A stretch of 64,000 nucleotides of DNA. Source: Bryobacterales bacterium (lineage in GTDB: Bacteria > Acidobacteriota > Terriglobia > Bryobacterales > Bryobacteraceae). The notes below the pieces were generated by a model, which was given only the letters and a program-made list of their open reading frames with translations, was not told the origin of the DNA and made no database searches. The position numbers were made by a program, and so were the translations under genes. The DNA is taken from contig PMUP01000050.1 in NCBI GenBank assembly GCA_003166865.1, positions 90,283 through 154,282 on the forward strand. The letters are read 5' to 3'. Of this stretch, positions 8,211-18,191 are shown one piece after another. How positions within the stretch are numbered: position 1 is the stretch's first letter; each line of letters opens with the position of its first letter.

Positions 8211-8987
8211 ATGGAACTAAAAACAATTCAAACCGAGCGCGTTCCGGTGCGCTACTACGAAGGCGGCTCCGGGCAGCCGCTAGTCTTCCTGCACGGCGCC
8301 GGCGGATTGGATCTGGATCTCGGTTTCCTGGATGCTCTAGCCGAAAGGTTTCACGTGTACGCGCCGCTGGTGCCCGGTTACGGCGATAGCGAAGAATGCG
8401 GCGAGCTGCGCGATATGCTCGATTTCACGCTGCACACCTGGGACGTTGTGGAGCGCTTGGGCTTGCGGAATCCGATTCTGGCGGGTTTCTCGATGGGAGG
8501 CATGATTGCCAGCGAAATGGCGGCCATCGCGCCGAATGACGTTTCCCGTCTGGCCCTGATTGCGCCGGCGGGCTTGTGGCTGGACGAGCATCCGATTCCG
8601 GATATCTTCGCGATGTTGCCGTATGAGCTGCCGGGATATTTGTTCTACGATCCGGAGGCTGGGGCCAAGATCATGAGCGCGGGCGGCGACCTGAGCGATC
8701 CGAAGTTTCTGCAAGCTTTCCTGGTTCAAAATGCGCGGCAGCTGGGCGCCGCGGGGAAGATTCTGTTTCCGATTCCCGAGCGGGGCCTTGGGTCGCGGCT
8801 GTATCGCATTAAGGCGAAGACGATGCTGATCTGGGGCGCAGGTGACAAGCTGATTCCGCCGGTATATGCGCAGGCATTCCAGCGCGGCATCGCGGGCGCG
8901 GAGGTGGTGATGATTCCGCGCGCCGGGCATGTGGCGCCGTTCGAGAAGCCGGCGGAGGTGATTGGAGCATTGGCCCGGCTGCAGTAG
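8211..8987 (+). CDS. Alpha/beta hydrolase
   Basis: A 258-aa cytoplasmic alpha/beta hydrolase. The oxyanion region is 'LVFLHGAGG', the nucleophile elbow 'GFSMGG' (Ser within G-F-S-M-G), the acid lies in 'IWGAGDKLIPP' and the catalytic His in 'RAGHVAPFEKP'. There is no signal peptide. It is coupled to the preceding luciferase-like oxidoreductase with a 3-bp gap, suggesting a role in cleaving an ester, lactone or C-C bond made by that enzyme. The 3' end faces the kinase-like gene at 9002 with only about 14 bp between them. Confidence 0.9.
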   Translation: MELKTIQTERVPVRYYEGGSGQPLVFLHGAGGLDLDLGFLDALAERFHVYAPLVPGYGDSEECGELRDMLDFTLHTWDVVERLGLRNPILAGFSMGGMIASEMAAIAPNDVSRLALIAPAGLWLDEHPIPDIFAMLPYELPGYLFYDPEAGAKIMSAGGDLSDPKFLQAFLVQNARQLGAAGKILFPIPERGLGSRLYRIKAKTMLIWGAGDKLIPPVYAQAFQRGIAGAEVVMIPRAGHVAPFEKPAEVIGALARLQ

Positions 8988-9001
8988 GATTGGGGGCTGG
9001 G

Positions 9002-10159
9002 TTACGCCGAGAGCGTTCGCACATCTTTGAGGCGCTCCAACAGATCCAGCAGGTCGCGGTTGTCGAGCGGCTTCCGAAGAAAGCCGGAGCATCCCGCTTG
9101 CGCGGCGCCGCGCGTCTGCGTATCCAGATCGTCGGAAGAAAGGACCACGATGGGTGTGCGTGCATTGCCGGTCTGGGTTTCCCAATCGCGGATGGAGCGA
9201 ATGGCCTTGTAGCCGTCCATCCCAGGCATGTGCACGTCCATGAACACCACGTCAAAACGGCGTTTTTTCACCAAATCGATGGCTTGGTGGCCGTCCCGTG
9301 CCCGCCAAACGGACTCTCGCTGGAGCAGGATTCGGGTCAGCGCGAAACTTTCGTCGGCATCCTCGGCTACCAGGATATTCAAGGCCGAGTGATCGTGCTC
9401 GGACGGCTCGGCGCCGCTATGGTCGCTCGCATCCGTCCGCCAGGGTAGCGAGATCGTGAGCCCCATGGGCGACCTGGCGTCGCATTGGAACTCAGCGGTG
9501 CCACCCAGCGCCCGGATCCGTTTCCCGGCTACCAAGGTCGCGACACCAAACAGCACGTCGTCGGCATCCTTGAAATGCACCTCTTCCGGATTGGCGTTCA
9601 GCCAGTCGGCCACGCGCAGCGCGATGTTGGAACTGGGGGGGACGATCTCGAATCGCACGCCGCTACTGGAGGCTAACCCAGTCGAGGTTGACCCAGCCGA
9701 GGTTAACCCAGCTGTGGGTAATGCGGCCACAGCCACGCGCGCCTCACCCCTGGGGCTGAGTTTTGAAACGGCGCCCAACACTCGGGTGAGCGTCTGCTCG
9801 ACGGCGCGACGATCTTGGCGACCCACTACTGGGGTGGTGGGCGGCTGGAGAATCAGGCGGCTGGCGTGATCGCCCGACGCCAGGTTCAGAACCTCGATGG
9901 TCTCGCCCAGGCAGAGCGTGACGTCGAACTCCTCGGCCAGATCCGCCGGGGGAGCTTCGGCCGAGAACAACTCGCGAATGTCGTCGATGGAGCCCAGCAG
10001 CCGGTCGGCGCTGCTCTTGCTGGCGTCCAGACAGCTTTGCCAATTCGGATCGGCGGCCAGATCCGGACCCAATGCCATAAGACCGAAGGTGGCGTGAACC
10101 GAGTTCCTGGCTTCGTTCGACAGGTAATCCAAGAGACTGCGAATGGTTTGGTTGGTCAT
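9002..10159 (-). CDS. Degenerate histidine-kinase-like protein with C-terminal receiver domain
   Basis: A 385-aa protein. Residues about 10-35 ('DYLSNEARNSVHATFGL') line up with the HisKA box 'SHE.RTPLNA..G', but the phosphoacceptor His is Asn15 and the TP is NS. The following ATPase-like region (about 100-255) lacks the N-box Asn and the DxGxG box. The receiver at about 262-383 looks intact, with 'VAEDADE', phospho-acceptor Asp308 in 'FMDVHMPGMDGY' and Lys in 'FLRKPL'. It is probably a pseudokinase scaffold or a phosphorelay acceptor served by the hybrid kinase at 11869. It lies 16 bp downstream of the CpaE-like gene on the same strand. A 15-bp tandem repeat interrupts the ATPase-like part. 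Confidence 0.75.
   Translation of the reverse strand: MTNQTIRSLLDYLSNEARNSVHATFGLMALGPDLAADPNWQSCLDASKSSADRLLGSIDDIRELFSAEAPPADLAEEFDVTLCLGETIEVLNLASGDHASRLILQPPTTPVVGRQDRRAVEQTLTRVLGAVSKLSPRGEARVAVAALPTAGLTSAGSTSTGLASSSGVRFEIVPPSSNIALRVADWLNANPEEVHFKDADDVLFGVATLVAGKRIRALGGTAEFQCDARSPMGLTISLPWRTDASDHSGAEPSEHDHSALNILVAEDADESFALTRILLQRESVWRARDGHQAIDLVKKRRFDVVFMDVHMPGMDGYKAIRSIRDWETQTGNARTPIVVLSSDDLDTQTRGAAQAGCSGFLRKPLDNRDLLDLLERLKDVRTLSA
9670..9714. repeat. Three tandem 15-bp units inside the kinase-like gene
   Basis: Units GAGGCTAACCCAGTC, GAGGTTGACCCAGCC and GAGGTTAACCCAGCT occur back to back at 9670-9684, 9685-9699 and 9700-9714. On the coding (minus) strand they encode Gly/Ser/Thr-rich pentads, a flexible loop. 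The unit length of five codons keeps the frame. This is typical slippage-prone microduplication in a tolerant loop. Confidence 0.85.
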
Positions 10160-10175
10160 ATCGTTGTCCGAGCTG

Positions 10176-11339
10176 CTAGGTTGCGTCCCGCGCCGCGCTG
10201 ATGGAGAAATACTCGACGAAGCGCCGCATCCGGTTGGGCTTCTGGGACGCCGGGCGCCCGGCGGTGAGTTCGGTAGAGATCCGGGCGATGTATTTGCCCA
10301 GCCCGGAGGAACTGTCGAGAATCGCGCCCTTCTGGACGGCGCGCGAAATGTCGCCGGTGTTGGCCGGCAGGATATGGCGAACCGGCAATTGAATAATGCG
10401 CTGAATGTCGTCCACCGACAGCGTCGAACGCCGATCCACGCAGTTGAGCACCACCGCCACCTTGTCGGTCAATCGAAGATCCTGCAGCCAGCTGGCTTTG
10501 CGGCGCGCCACGTGGAGCGCGCCGATATCGGGCGTGCACACCAGGAAAATGCGCTTGGATCGCATCAGGGTCTCGCATTCGTGGTCGTCCATGCTGCCGG
10601 GCAGATCGACGCTGACCAGCGAATAACGGCGAAGCGCGAAATCCAATAGGGCAGTGTAGCGGTCCGGGGGGACTTGGCGGGAGAAATCGACCGGCCCCGA
10701 CCCGAGCAAATGCAGATCGCCGAGCTGCACCACCAGACTGGACCACAAGTCCTGATCCAGCTGATCGGTCTGCAGCAAGGCGTCCACAATGGTGTGGACT
10801 CCTTCCGCTTTGAGAAGAAACGACGTCACTCCCAACCGAATGTCAAAGTCCAGCAGCAAAGTCGGCTCAGCGCCCATTTGCGAAGCGATAGCGGTGGCAT
10901 AGGTGGCGACCGTGGTTGCGCCGCAGCCCGGCTTGGCGGGCATGAAGGCAAACAGGTCGCCCAGAATATCTTGCGCGCAAGCCAGCTTGGCGGAGGCGCG
11001 AGCAGCAGCCTGCCGCATCTCGCGCGACGTGAAGTTCGCCAGCACATCCCTTACGCCCACCTGCATCAGCTGCAACAGCTCCTCGCGCGTGCCGCCGCCC
11101 TTGACTGCGATGCTCGAAATCTGCGGGCGTCCGTCCACGGAGCGCGCGACGGGCAAGGCCAGGGGCGCATCTGAGAAATCGAGGATGAGGATGCATTTTT
11201 CCTCCGTGCCCACGCCACGCAGCCGGGCGGCGTCCTCAAAGCTGAGGTCCCAGGCGGCCTCAAAGCGCAGGTGCCCGTCGAGTGAAGCTCGCACGTCCTT
11301 ATGAAAATCAGCGTCCGATGAAACCGTGGCTAATAGCAC
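10176..11339 (-). CDS. CpaE/TadZ-like ATPase (ParA/MinD superfamily)
   Basis: About 387 aa. The N-terminal ~115 residues resemble a receiver fold without clear phosphorylation residues. The rest is a MinD-like ATPase with a deviant Walker A 'AKPGCGATTVA' (GAT instead of GKT, as in CpaE/TadZ), 'LLLDFDIRLG' and 'VSVDLPGSMDD'. CpaE/TadZ proteins localise Tad pilus machinery at the pole, but no Tad genes are present here, so a role in positioning the adjacent signalling proteins is possible. The longest frame opens with GTG at 11366. A GTG at 11339 preceded by GGGGAGG with 5-bp spacing is the better start. Confidence 0.75.
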   Translation of the reverse strand: MLLATVSSDADFHKDVRASLDGHLRFEAAWDLSFEDAARLRGVGTEEKCILILDFSDAPLALPVARSVDGRPQISSIAVKGGGTREELLQLMQVGVRDVLANFTSREMRQAAARASAKLACAQDILGDLFAFMPAKPGCGATTVATYATAIASQMGAEPTLLLDFDIRLGVTSFLLKAEGVHTIVDALLQTDQLDQDLWSSLVVQLGDLHLLGSGPVDFSRQVPPDRYTALLDFALRRYSLVSVDLPGSMDDHECETLMRSKRIFLVCTPDIGALHVARRKASWLQDLRLTDKVAVVLNCVDRRSTLSVDDIQRIIQLPVRHILPANTGDISRAVQKGAILDSSSGLGKYIARISTELTAGRPASQKPNRMRRFVEYFSISAARDAT

Positions 11340-11449
11340 GGATGCCTCCCCACGCAGCTTGTGCACACGGAAGACTTATCGGTTGCGGTCGGAGAGACAA
11401 GAGCGGGCGGCGGCTCAAACTTTGTCGTGCGTTGCCGATAAGCAAGGGC

Positions 11450-11866
11450 ATGGCTACCGAGGCCTCCAAAAACCAATTGCAACGGACTGCAACGGCTGAA
11501 TGCCCGACCGCGAAGGTGTTGGTCCTGGACGACGATGCGAGCTTCCGGGCGTTGGCGCGCGCCATCCTGGAACCGGCCGGCTTTGAGGTGCTCGAATCGG
11601 AAAATGTCCCGCATTGCTTTATGCAACTGCGCGAACAGGCTATCGACGCGGTGATTCTCGACATGGTGATGCCGGAACGCGACGGCTTCGAAGCGTTGCG
11701 GGAAATGAAGGAGCTGTTCCCCGAGATCCGGGTTGTGGCCGTTTCAGGCGCCGCCGATTCCGCGCTCTATCTGACGGTGTCAGCCCATTTGGGCGCCGAT
11801 GCTTCGCTCGATAAGTCGAAGATTGGCGCACTGTGCCCGCTATTGCATGTGGTGTTGGATCGTTAG
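11450..11866 (+). CDS. Stand-alone response regulator receiver
   Basis: A 138-aa single-domain receiver: acidic pocket 'VLVLDDDASF', phospho-acceptor Asp71 in 'AVILDMVMPERDGF', Ser/Thr switch in 'VVAVSGAAD' and Lys in 'SLDKSKIG'. There is no output domain, so it probably shuttles phosphate or works by protein contact. It lies two bases upstream of the hybrid kinase ATG and is surely co-transcribed. The frame extends upstream to 11282, but the extension overlaps the divergent CpaE-like gene and lacks domain content, so ATG 11450 (AAGG just upstream) is preferred. Confidence 0.88.
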   Translation: MATEASKNQLQRTATAECPTAKVLVLDDDASFRALARAILEPAGFEVLESENVPHCFMQLREQAIDAVILDMVMPERDGFEALREMKELFPEIRVVAVSGAADSALYLTVSAHLGADASLDKSKIGALCPLLHVVLDR

Positions 11867-11868
11867 CG

Positions 11869-14517
11869 ATGCGCTGGCCGCGGAAATGGCTGGATCTATC
11901 GCTCGGCACCAAGTGCTTGCTTCTGATCGGGGTTCCGGCCGCGGCGACAGTTGCCCTGGCGGGCGCGTCCTACCTGGTGGGAACCGAGACCACAGCCACT
12001 GGCAGCCGAGTCAACGCGAGCTTCCGAATCGGCAACGAAATCGAGCGGCTAAGGGCCAGCGAAATTGAGACCAGCGCGCAGGCGCACGCCTACCTCATCA
12101 CCGCCGATGAGCCATTTGCGAGGAAGACGCGAGAGGCCTTGGCTGCCTTCGACTCCACTTGGCAAATCCTTTCCGATCTCACCCACGACGATATTCTTCA
12201 GAGGCAGCGCCTGTCCGAAGTGGAGGCGCTGGAACGCTTCCGCGTGGAGCGCATTTTCGAGGACACAGAAGGCTTCCGGTCCCACACTTTGCGGTGGGAC
12301 GCCCTGGGCAAGAGTCTGAACGCCGGCGAAGCCGAGCGGATGGGGATGGAGCGCATTCTCAAAACCATGCAAGAGGCGAACACGCGGGCAGTCGACGCAT
12401 ATCTCGACCGCGCCGGCCAGCTGCGCGCCCGGCGCAATACCATCCTGGCGATGGGCCTCTTGCTCGGAGTCGGGGGAAGCGCAGCCATGCTGCTCCTCGC
12501 CGCGCGGGGCATAACCAGCCGGATTGGGAAACTTCAGGGAAACATCGCACAAGTGGCCGCCGGAACCCGCATCGGTGCATTGCCGGGGCGGGATGAAATC
12601 GGGACTTTGAGTGAAGGACTGGTACAAATCGCGCGCGTGGTGGGCCAGCAGCGCGTCGCACTGGAGAGCGCGCTGGATGGCATCGCGGAGGTGGACGGCC
12701 AGGGCCGCTACCGCTGGTTGAACAAAGCCTATGCGGAGATCGCCGGGCTCACCGAGGCGGTCCCTCCCCCCACGCTCCAGGCGACGGTGCATCCTGAGGA
12801 CCGGCCCAAGATTCAAGAAGCAATTCGGGTCATGCAGCTCGGCGGCAGGGCTGCGGTGGGCGCGCGTCTGGCGCCATCCGGCGGACCGGAAGCCGAAGTG
12901 GAAATGACTTTTCTGCAGATTCCCGGGCAGCTTGACGCGGGTTTCTATGTCTTCCTGCGGGAGATCGGGTCCGGCCGGGAAGCCGAAAGCGCGCTGATCC
13001 GGGCCAAAGACGCCGCAGTCGCCTCCAATCGCGCCAAGACTGATTTTCTGGCGAAGATCAGCCACGACATTCGAACGCCCCTGAATGCGATCCTGGGCGC
13101 GGCAGACCTGTTGTCGCAGACCTCGCTGAGCTTCGATCAGAGCGAATACGTCCACATGTTCCAGCGCAATTGCCGCCGGCTGCTGGCGCTGATCAACGAC
13201 TTCCTCGATTTCTCGCGAATCGAGGCCGGCGCGGTGCATGTGGAGAAGGCGCCTTTTCAAATTCGGGAGATCGTCAGTGACGCGCTGGCGACGTTCCGCG
13301 AACCTGCGGCCGAAAAGGGCATTCTGCTTGGAGTCGATATCGATCCCCTGGCGCCGGAGTGGCAGATGGGAGATTCCTTGCGCATCCAGCAGGTGCTGGT
13401 GAATCTGTTAAGCAACGCGCTGAAATTCACCGCGGCGGGACGCGTGGACGTACGAGTCAAGGTGCTGGACGCCACGGACTCGGGCGCGGGGTTGAATCCT
13501 CAGCTGCGCTGCGAAGTCCTGGACACTGGCCCAGGGATTGCGCCTGAAAATCAAGACAGGATTTTCATCAAGTTCGTCCAGTTGCCGAATCAAACCGCTA
13601 GCCAGCGCGGCACCGGCCTGGGACTAACGATTTGCCGCGATCTGGTGGAGTTGATGGGCGGAGAAATCGGCGTCTCCAGTCAAGAAGGCAGTGGCAGCAA
13701 TTTTCATTTCAGTCTGCCGCTCGAAGTAGCGCCACCTGGGGCCCTGGCCGTTCCGGACGTGAGCTCTGCCGCGCCGGCCGCCGGCCAACTCCCCGCGTCG
13801 AAAGACGCTATCCGGATACTGGTGGCCGAGGACGCGGAAGATAACCGGCTGCTGGTAGACCACTATCTGCGAACTGAACCCGTGGACCTTCGCTTCGCCT
13901 TCACCGGCCAGGAGGCATTGGACGCGGTGCAACGTGGCGAAATGTTCGATTTGATTCTTATGGACCTGGATATGCCGGTGCTGGATGGCTATCAAGCGGC
14001 TAAGGCGATACGGGCTTGGGAAACTTCGCACAGTATCTCCATCCCCACTCCGATTGTGGCTCTTACGGCCGACGCTATGAGCGAAGCCGTTCACGCCAGC
14101 CTGGACGCGGGATGCGTGGCGCACGTGGCCAAGCCGGTGGAACGCGGCACGCTTCTGAAGACGATTCAGCGCTATGCCAACGTCAAGGCCGCGCGTTCCA
14201 TTCAGGCCCCCATCACGCCGGTACCTGTGTCCGAGCAAGTGCTGGCGCTGGTTCCTCAGTATCTGGCGTCCAAGCCCAAGCAAATCGAAGAGGCGCGCGA
14301 GTCCCTGATCTCGCGCGATTTTGGGCCAATTCGCCGCTTCGGCCACAACCTGAAAGGCACCGGACGCGGCTACGGATTCCCGGCCATCGAGGAGCTGGGG
14401 CGGGAAATCGAAAACGCGGCGGTTGAGGCGAATGTGGATCGCGTCGCCGAGCAGCTCGACGCGCTGCATCGCTTTGTGATTGAATCCGGTCCGGTGGTCG
14501 TGGACCCAGTTGCGTAG
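11869..14517 (+). CDS. Membrane hybrid sensor histidine kinase with receiver and HPt domains
   Basis: An 882-aa protein. TM1 is at about 15-38, a helical sensor region at 40-188 (CHASE3-like, containing 'QAHAYLITAD'), TM2 at 190-212, HAMP at 212-262 and PAS-like at 262-368. HisKA follows with His399 in 'ISHDIRTPLNA', then HATPase with the N-box 'NLLSNALKFT' and 'DTGPGI', 'GTGLGL'. The receiver has Asp699 ('LMDLDMPVLDGY'), and a C-terminal HPt has His826 in 'GHNLKGTGRGYG'. It therefore carries a full His-Asp-His relay and could phosphorylate the neighbouring receivers (11450, 9002). The start at 11869 follows the previous stop by two bases. The signal sensed is unknown. Confidence 0.93.
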   Translation: MRWPRKWLDLSLGTKCLLLIGVPAAATVALAGASYLVGTETTATGSRVNASFRIGNEIERLRASEIETSAQAHAYLITADEPFARKTREALAAFDSTWQILSDLTHDDILQRQRLSEVEALERFRVERIFEDTEGFRSHTLRWDALGKSLNAGEAERMGMERILKTMQEANTRAVDAYLDRAGQLRARRNTILAMGLLLGVGGSAAMLLLAARGITSRIGKLQGNIAQVAAGTRIGALPGRDEIGTLSEGLVQIARVVGQQRVALESALDGIAEVDGQGRYRWLNKAYAEIAGLTEAVPPPTLQATVHPEDRPKIQEAIRVMQLGGRAAVGARLAPSGGPEAEVEMTFLQIPGQLDAGFYVFLREIGSGREAESALIRAKDAAVASNRAKTDFLAKISHDIRTPLNAILGAADLLSQTSLSFDQSEYVHMFQRNCRRLLALINDFLDFSRIEAGAVHVEKAPFQIREIVSDALATFREPAAEKGILLGVDIDPLAPEWQMGDSLRIQQVLVNLLSNALKFTAAGRVDVRVKVLDATDSGAGLNPQLRCEVLDTGPGIAPENQDRIFIKFVQLPNQTASQRGTGLGLTICRDLVELMGGEIGVSSQEGSGSNFHFSLPLEVAPPGALAVPDVSSAAPAAGQLPASKDAIRILVAEDAEDNRLLVDHYLRTEPVDLRFAFTGQEALDAVQRGEMFDLILMDLDMPVLDGYQAAKAIRAWETSHSISIPTPIVALTADAMSEAVHASLDAGCVAHVAKPVERGTLLKTIQRYANVKAARSIQAPITPVPVSEQVLALVPQYLASKPKQIEEARESLISRDFGPIRRFGHNLKGTGRGYGFPAIEELGREIENAAVEANVDRVAEQLDALHRFVIESGPVVVDPVA

Positions 14518-14534
14518 AAGCGCGCGCGCTCGGA

Positions 14535-16592
14535 TTAGCGATTCAGTACTCGAAGCGCGGTAGCCACCACGTTCTCCACCGTAAAGCCGAGGTGCTGCAT
14601 AACCTCCTCGCCGGGCGCGGATGCACCGAAACGCTCGACGCCGATAATGGCCCCTTCATCGCCGGTCCAGCGGTGCCAACCCAACGGCGACGCTGCCTCC
14701 ACTGCCACGCGCTTCTTGATTTGTTTCGGCAACACGCTGTTCCGATATGGCTCGTCTTGAGCCGCGAACAAGTCCCAGCTCGGCATGCTGACAACGCGCG
14801 CTTTTATGCCCTGGCTCTTCAGGCTCTCCTGCGCTTTCACACACAAACCTACTTCCGAGCCGGTCCCGATCAGGATCACATCCGCGGCGCCGCCCTCGGC
14901 TTCCGCCAGGATATAAGCGCCTCGCGCAACGCCAGGCTCGGTGGCGCGGCTGCGATCGAGGTGCGGGACCGCTTGCCGCGTAAGCACTAGCGCGGTTGGA
15001 CCATTGTGTTGCACCGCAAACGCCCAGGCTTCCGCGGTCTCGTTCGGATCGGCGGGCCGGAGAACCGTCAGGTCCGGCATGGCGCGCAGTCCAGCGAGCT
15101 GCTCCACCGGCTCATGCGTCGGACCGTCTTCGCCGAGCCCGATGCTGTCATGGGTGAACACGTAGACCACCTTCAAGCGGCTCAGCGCACCCAAGCGGAT
15201 GGCCGGCTTCATGTAATCCGAGAAATTGAAAAAGGTCGCGCTGAACGGCAGCACCCCGCCATGCGCGGCCATTCCGTTGACGGCGGCGCCCATGGCATGC
15301 TCGCGCACGCCGAACGCGATGTTCCGTCCAGCATAGCTCCATTCGCCGCCAACCGCGCCGAGCGTGCCTGCTCCGCCGGATTCCGATGGTTGGAAATCGC
15401 CCCAGCCTTTCAAAGCCGTATCGGTGGACGGATTCAAATCCGCCGACCCGCCCAGGATGTTGGGAATACGCTTGGCCAGCGCGTTGAGCGCGGCTCCGCC
15501 AGCCGATCGAGTGGCGATGGGCTTATCGGTGGGGTTCCAATGCGGAAGATCGGTGGACCAGTTTTCCGGAAGCGCGCCGCTGGTGATTTGCTCGAACTCG
15601 GCGGCTTCTTTCGGAAATTCCTTGCGATACGCGGCAAAGGTCGTGCCCCATTCCTCCTCCAGCTTTTTTCCTTGCGGGACGGCCTGGCGAAAGTAATCGA
15701 TGGCATCCTGCGGAAGAAAGAACTTGTCCATGGTGGGCCAGCCCAGCGCCTTTTTGGTCGCTGCGAGCTCTTCTTCACCCAAGGGACTGCCGTGCGAGGA
15801 AAAGTTATCTTGCTTGTGCGGGCTGCCGTAGCCGATATGAGTGCGGACCAGAATCAACGAAGGCCTGCGGTGCTCGGCTTGCGCTTCTTGAATCGCTCGG
15901 GCGATGTCTTCGGTATCGTTTCCGTCCGGCACGGAGCGAGTATGCCAGCCGTCAGCTTCGAATCGCTTGGCGACATCCTCTGTGAAATCGATCTCGGTGG
16001 CGCCCGCCAGAGAGATGTGATTCTGATCGTAAAAGTAAATGAGTTTGCCCAACTGGAGATGTCCCGCCAGTGACGCGGCTTCCTGCGAAACGCCTTCCAT
16101 GAGATCGCCATCGCCACAAATAGAATAGGTGTAGTGATCCACGATCCGGTGGCCAGGGCGGTTATAGCGGGCCGCCAACCAAGCTTCGGCAATCGCCATG
16201 CCGACGCCGTTGGCGAAGCCTTGCCCAAGTGGCCCGGTGGTTACTTCGACGCCTGGCGTATCGCCGCGCTCGGGATGTCCCGGCGTATGACTGCCCCATT
16301 TGCGGAAGCGCTTGATTTCATCGAGCGGCAGGTCGTAACCGGTCAGATGCAGTAAGCTGTACAACAGCATGGAGCCGTGCCCGGCCGACAGTACGAATCG
16401 GTCGCGATCGAACCATTGCGGGTTCCGCGGATTGTGCCGCAGGAATCGCGTCCACAAAACGTAAGCCATGGCGGCGGCGCCCATCGGCATGCCAGGATGG
16501 CCGGAATTGGCGTTTTGCACGGCATCGGCGGACAGAATGCGGATGGTGTTGATGGATCGATCTTCAAGTTCTCGTATCGCTTCTTGGTTCAC
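14535..16592 (-). CDS. tkt: Transketolase
   Basis: A 685-aa protein of the usual length. It shows '[17 protein letters not shown]' (His for substrate), '[14 protein letters not shown]', the ThDP-binding '[19 protein letters not shown]' ending with 'YDQNHIS', and the pyrimidine domain '[20 protein letters not shown]' with the catalytic Glu context. It transfers two-carbon units in the pentose phosphate pathway in the cytoplasm. It faces the end of the hybrid kinase (convergent, 17 bp apart) and follows an APC permease on the same strand after about 60 bp. No unusual feature is visible in the catalytic motifs. Confidence 0.97.
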   Translation of the reverse strand: MNQEAIRELEDRSINTIRILSADAVQNANSGHPGMPMGAAAMAYVLWTRFLRHNPRNPQWFDRDRFVLSAGHGSMLLYSLLHLTGYDLPLDEIKRFRKWGSHTPGHPERGDTPGVEVTTGPLGQGFANGVGMAIAEAWLAARYNRPGHRIVDHYTYSICGDGDLMEGVSQEAASLAGHLQLGKLIYFYDQNHISLAGATEIDFTEDVAKRFEADGWHTRSVPDGNDTEDIARAIQEAQAEHRRPSLILVRTHIGYGSPHKQDNFSSHGSPLGEEELAATKKALGWPTMDKFFLPQDAIDYFRQAVPQGKKLEEEWGTTFAAYRKEFPKEAAEFEQITSGALPENWSTDLPHWNPTDKPIATRSAGGAALNALAKRIPNILGGSADLNPSTDTALKGWGDFQPSESGGAGTLGAVGGEWSYAGRNIAFGVREHAMGAAVNGMAAHGGVLPFSATFFNFSDYMKPAIRLGALSRLKVVYVFTHDSIGLGEDGPTHEPVEQLAGLRAMPDLTVLRPADPNETAEAWAFAVQHNGPTALVLTRQAVPHLDRSRATEPGVARGAYILAEAEGGAADVILIGTGSEVGLCVKAQESLKSQGIKARVVSMPSWDLFAAQDEPYRNSVLPKQIKKRVAVEAASPLGWHRWTGDEGAIIGVERFGASAPGEEVMQHLGFTVENVVATALRVLNR

Positions 16593-16651
16593 GGGTTCCT
16601 TCCACGGCGGGGCAACTGCAACCGCTCAATCCTATTGTGATCGAATCTCGC

Positions 16652-18091
16652 TTACACGGTGGAAGGTTCCGGCTCAGGCTCCGGCGCCGGGCGAAGACGC
16701 GAATAGTAAACGAACAATCCGCTGGCCAAAGCCAGAATGACTCCCAGCGTCAAGACCATTTTCAATTCAAATGATCCAATGGATGAGATTTGGCGGGATG
16801 GCACAAATGCCATCGCGAATCCCAGGGTCGCCATCATCAGACCGCTGACCGAGGCCAGTTGCAGCACCGGCCGGCGGTAGTATCGGGGCGAGGACGATTT
16901 GGAGAACGCGCGTTTGAGAAGCGAGAGGAAGAGATACATATAGGAAATCATCTGCAGCGCGACCGCCAGATCCAATAGCGTCAGGTACGCTTCTTGTACG
17001 GACACGCCGATGAAACTCATGGCGATGATCGAGGATGCCAGAAATCCGAACATGATCAGCGCGACGTGCGGAGAATGATAGCGAGGATGAACTTTGCCGA
17101 GCGCCTTGGGCAGATAGCGATCCAGCCCGCAGACAAACAGAATACGCGCCGAGCCGCTGACCCAGGCCGACGTCGATCCCGCGATGGAAGCGGCCATCAG
17201 CACCGCTAGTGGAAGCAGAATCCAGCCCAGGCCGAACGAGGCGCTCATGGTGTCTACCGCCTGCAGCAGGCCTTGCACCACCGCCATTTGTGATTGCGGC
17301 ACCGCCGTCAATAGGGCCAGCGTGCAGCCGACGTACAGCAACGCGGAAAGACTGCCACCCCAGGCGACACTGCGCGGTATAGTCCGGCGCGGGTCGCGAA
17401 CCTCGTCGCCCATGATGGGTCCCAGTTCCATTCCGACCAGCGCTAGACACAGGACGCCGAACGACGACAGCGGAAGAGCGCCAAGACTGCCCGGCGCGAG
17501 ATCTTTCCAGTGCAACAGCCCGCGATGTTCGGTGACCACGACGGCGCCCATGATTATTAGCGCGCCTCCGATGGTCAGGGCCCCGATGCCGCCCACATTG
17601 TTCACCCACTTGCCCACGCCCAGCCCGCGAACATTGGCGAAGACAGTGATCCATAAAAGCGAAACGGTGAGGAAGAAAAAGAAGAAGCGGCTATCGTTGA
17701 GTTTCGCGGCGGTACTTCCGCCCACAATATAAGTGGTCACGCCGGTCACGTAAAACAGCAGCGACGGCACGAAAAACATGTTGGTCATCCAATAGCACCA
17801 GCCGCAGATAAAGCCGTGGAAATCGCCGTAGCTTTCCTTGGTCCATAGGTAAAGACCCCCTTCACCGGGCATGTGTTCCGCCAGTTCGATGACGCCGATT
17901 CCCTGCGGCACAAAAAAGAGCAGGATGGCGACTGCCCACAACCACATCACTTTGAAGCCGGCCACGGCAACCACGGGCACGACGTTCAGATTGACCACAG
18001 CGACCAGGTAGAGCCAGGTCAAGTCGCTCACTCCGAGCGCGCGCACCAGCGAATTGGCTGCAGAAGCGGGGCTGGTGGAGGGCGTTGCCAT
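16652..18091 (-). CDS. APC-family amino acid/polyamine permease
   Basis: A 479-aa integral membrane protein with about 12 hydrophobic helices. The first-helix region contains the loosely conserved 'VVPVVAVAGF', followed by 'FFVPQGIGVIELAEHMPGEGGLYLWTKESYGDFHGF' (split motif), which matches the EGGxYxW signature of the APC superfamily. It imports or exchanges amino acids or amines at the inner membrane; the substrate cannot be read from sequence. It lies between a secreted protein gene and transketolase on the same strand. An inverted repeat (18137-18154) lies just upstream of it and may regulate it. Confidence 0.9.
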   Translation of the reverse strand: MATPSTSPASAANSLVRALGVSDLTWLYLVAVVNLNVVPVVAVAGFKVMWLWAVAILLFFVPQGIGVIELAEHMPGEGGLYLWTKESYGDFHGFICGWCYWMTNMFFVPSLLFYVTGVTTYIVGGSTAAKLNDSRFFFFFLTVSLLWITVFANVRGLGVGKWVNNVGGIGALTIGGALIIMGAVVVTEHRGLLHWKDLAPGSLGALPLSSFGVLCLALVGMELGPIMGDEVRDPRRTIPRSVAWGGSLSALLYVGCTLALLTAVPQSQMAVVQGLLQAVDTMSASFGLGWILLPLAVLMAASIAGSTSAWVSGSARILFVCGLDRYLPKALGKVHPRYHSPHVALIMFGFLASSIIAMSFIGVSVQEAYLTLLDLAVALQMISYMYLFLSLLKRAFSKSSSPRYYRRPVLQLASVSGLMMATLGFAMAFVPSRQISSIGSFELKMVLTLGVILALASGLFVYYSRLRPAPEPEPEPSTV

Positions 18092-18136
18092 TGGACGGTT
18101 CTATTATGCGCGCCCGCGACTGTGCGGCATGGATGC

Positions 18137-18154
18137 TGGACAAAACCTTGTCCA
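18137..18154. promoter_or_regulatory. Inverted repeat upstream of the permease gene
   Basis: TGGACAA and TTGTCCA arms of seven bases flank a four-base centre (AACC). It lies in the 100-bp gap between the secreted-protein stop (18192) and the permease start (18091). No T tract follows on either strand, so it looks more like an operator than an intrinsic terminator. The regulator is unknown. Confidence 0.4.
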
Positions 18155-18191
18155 ACTATCGCAAGCTTACTATGAGGTTCAGAATAACACT

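Noticed and set aside
10176-11339. Tad/Flp pilus locus
   Set aside because: Only the CpaE/TadZ-like ATPase is present; no pilin, secretin, TadA ATPase or prepilin peptidase is nearby.
18137-18154. Intrinsic terminator between the secreted-protein and permease genes
   Set aside because: The stem is AT-containing and seven bases long, with no T tract on either strand, so it is kept only as a possible operator.
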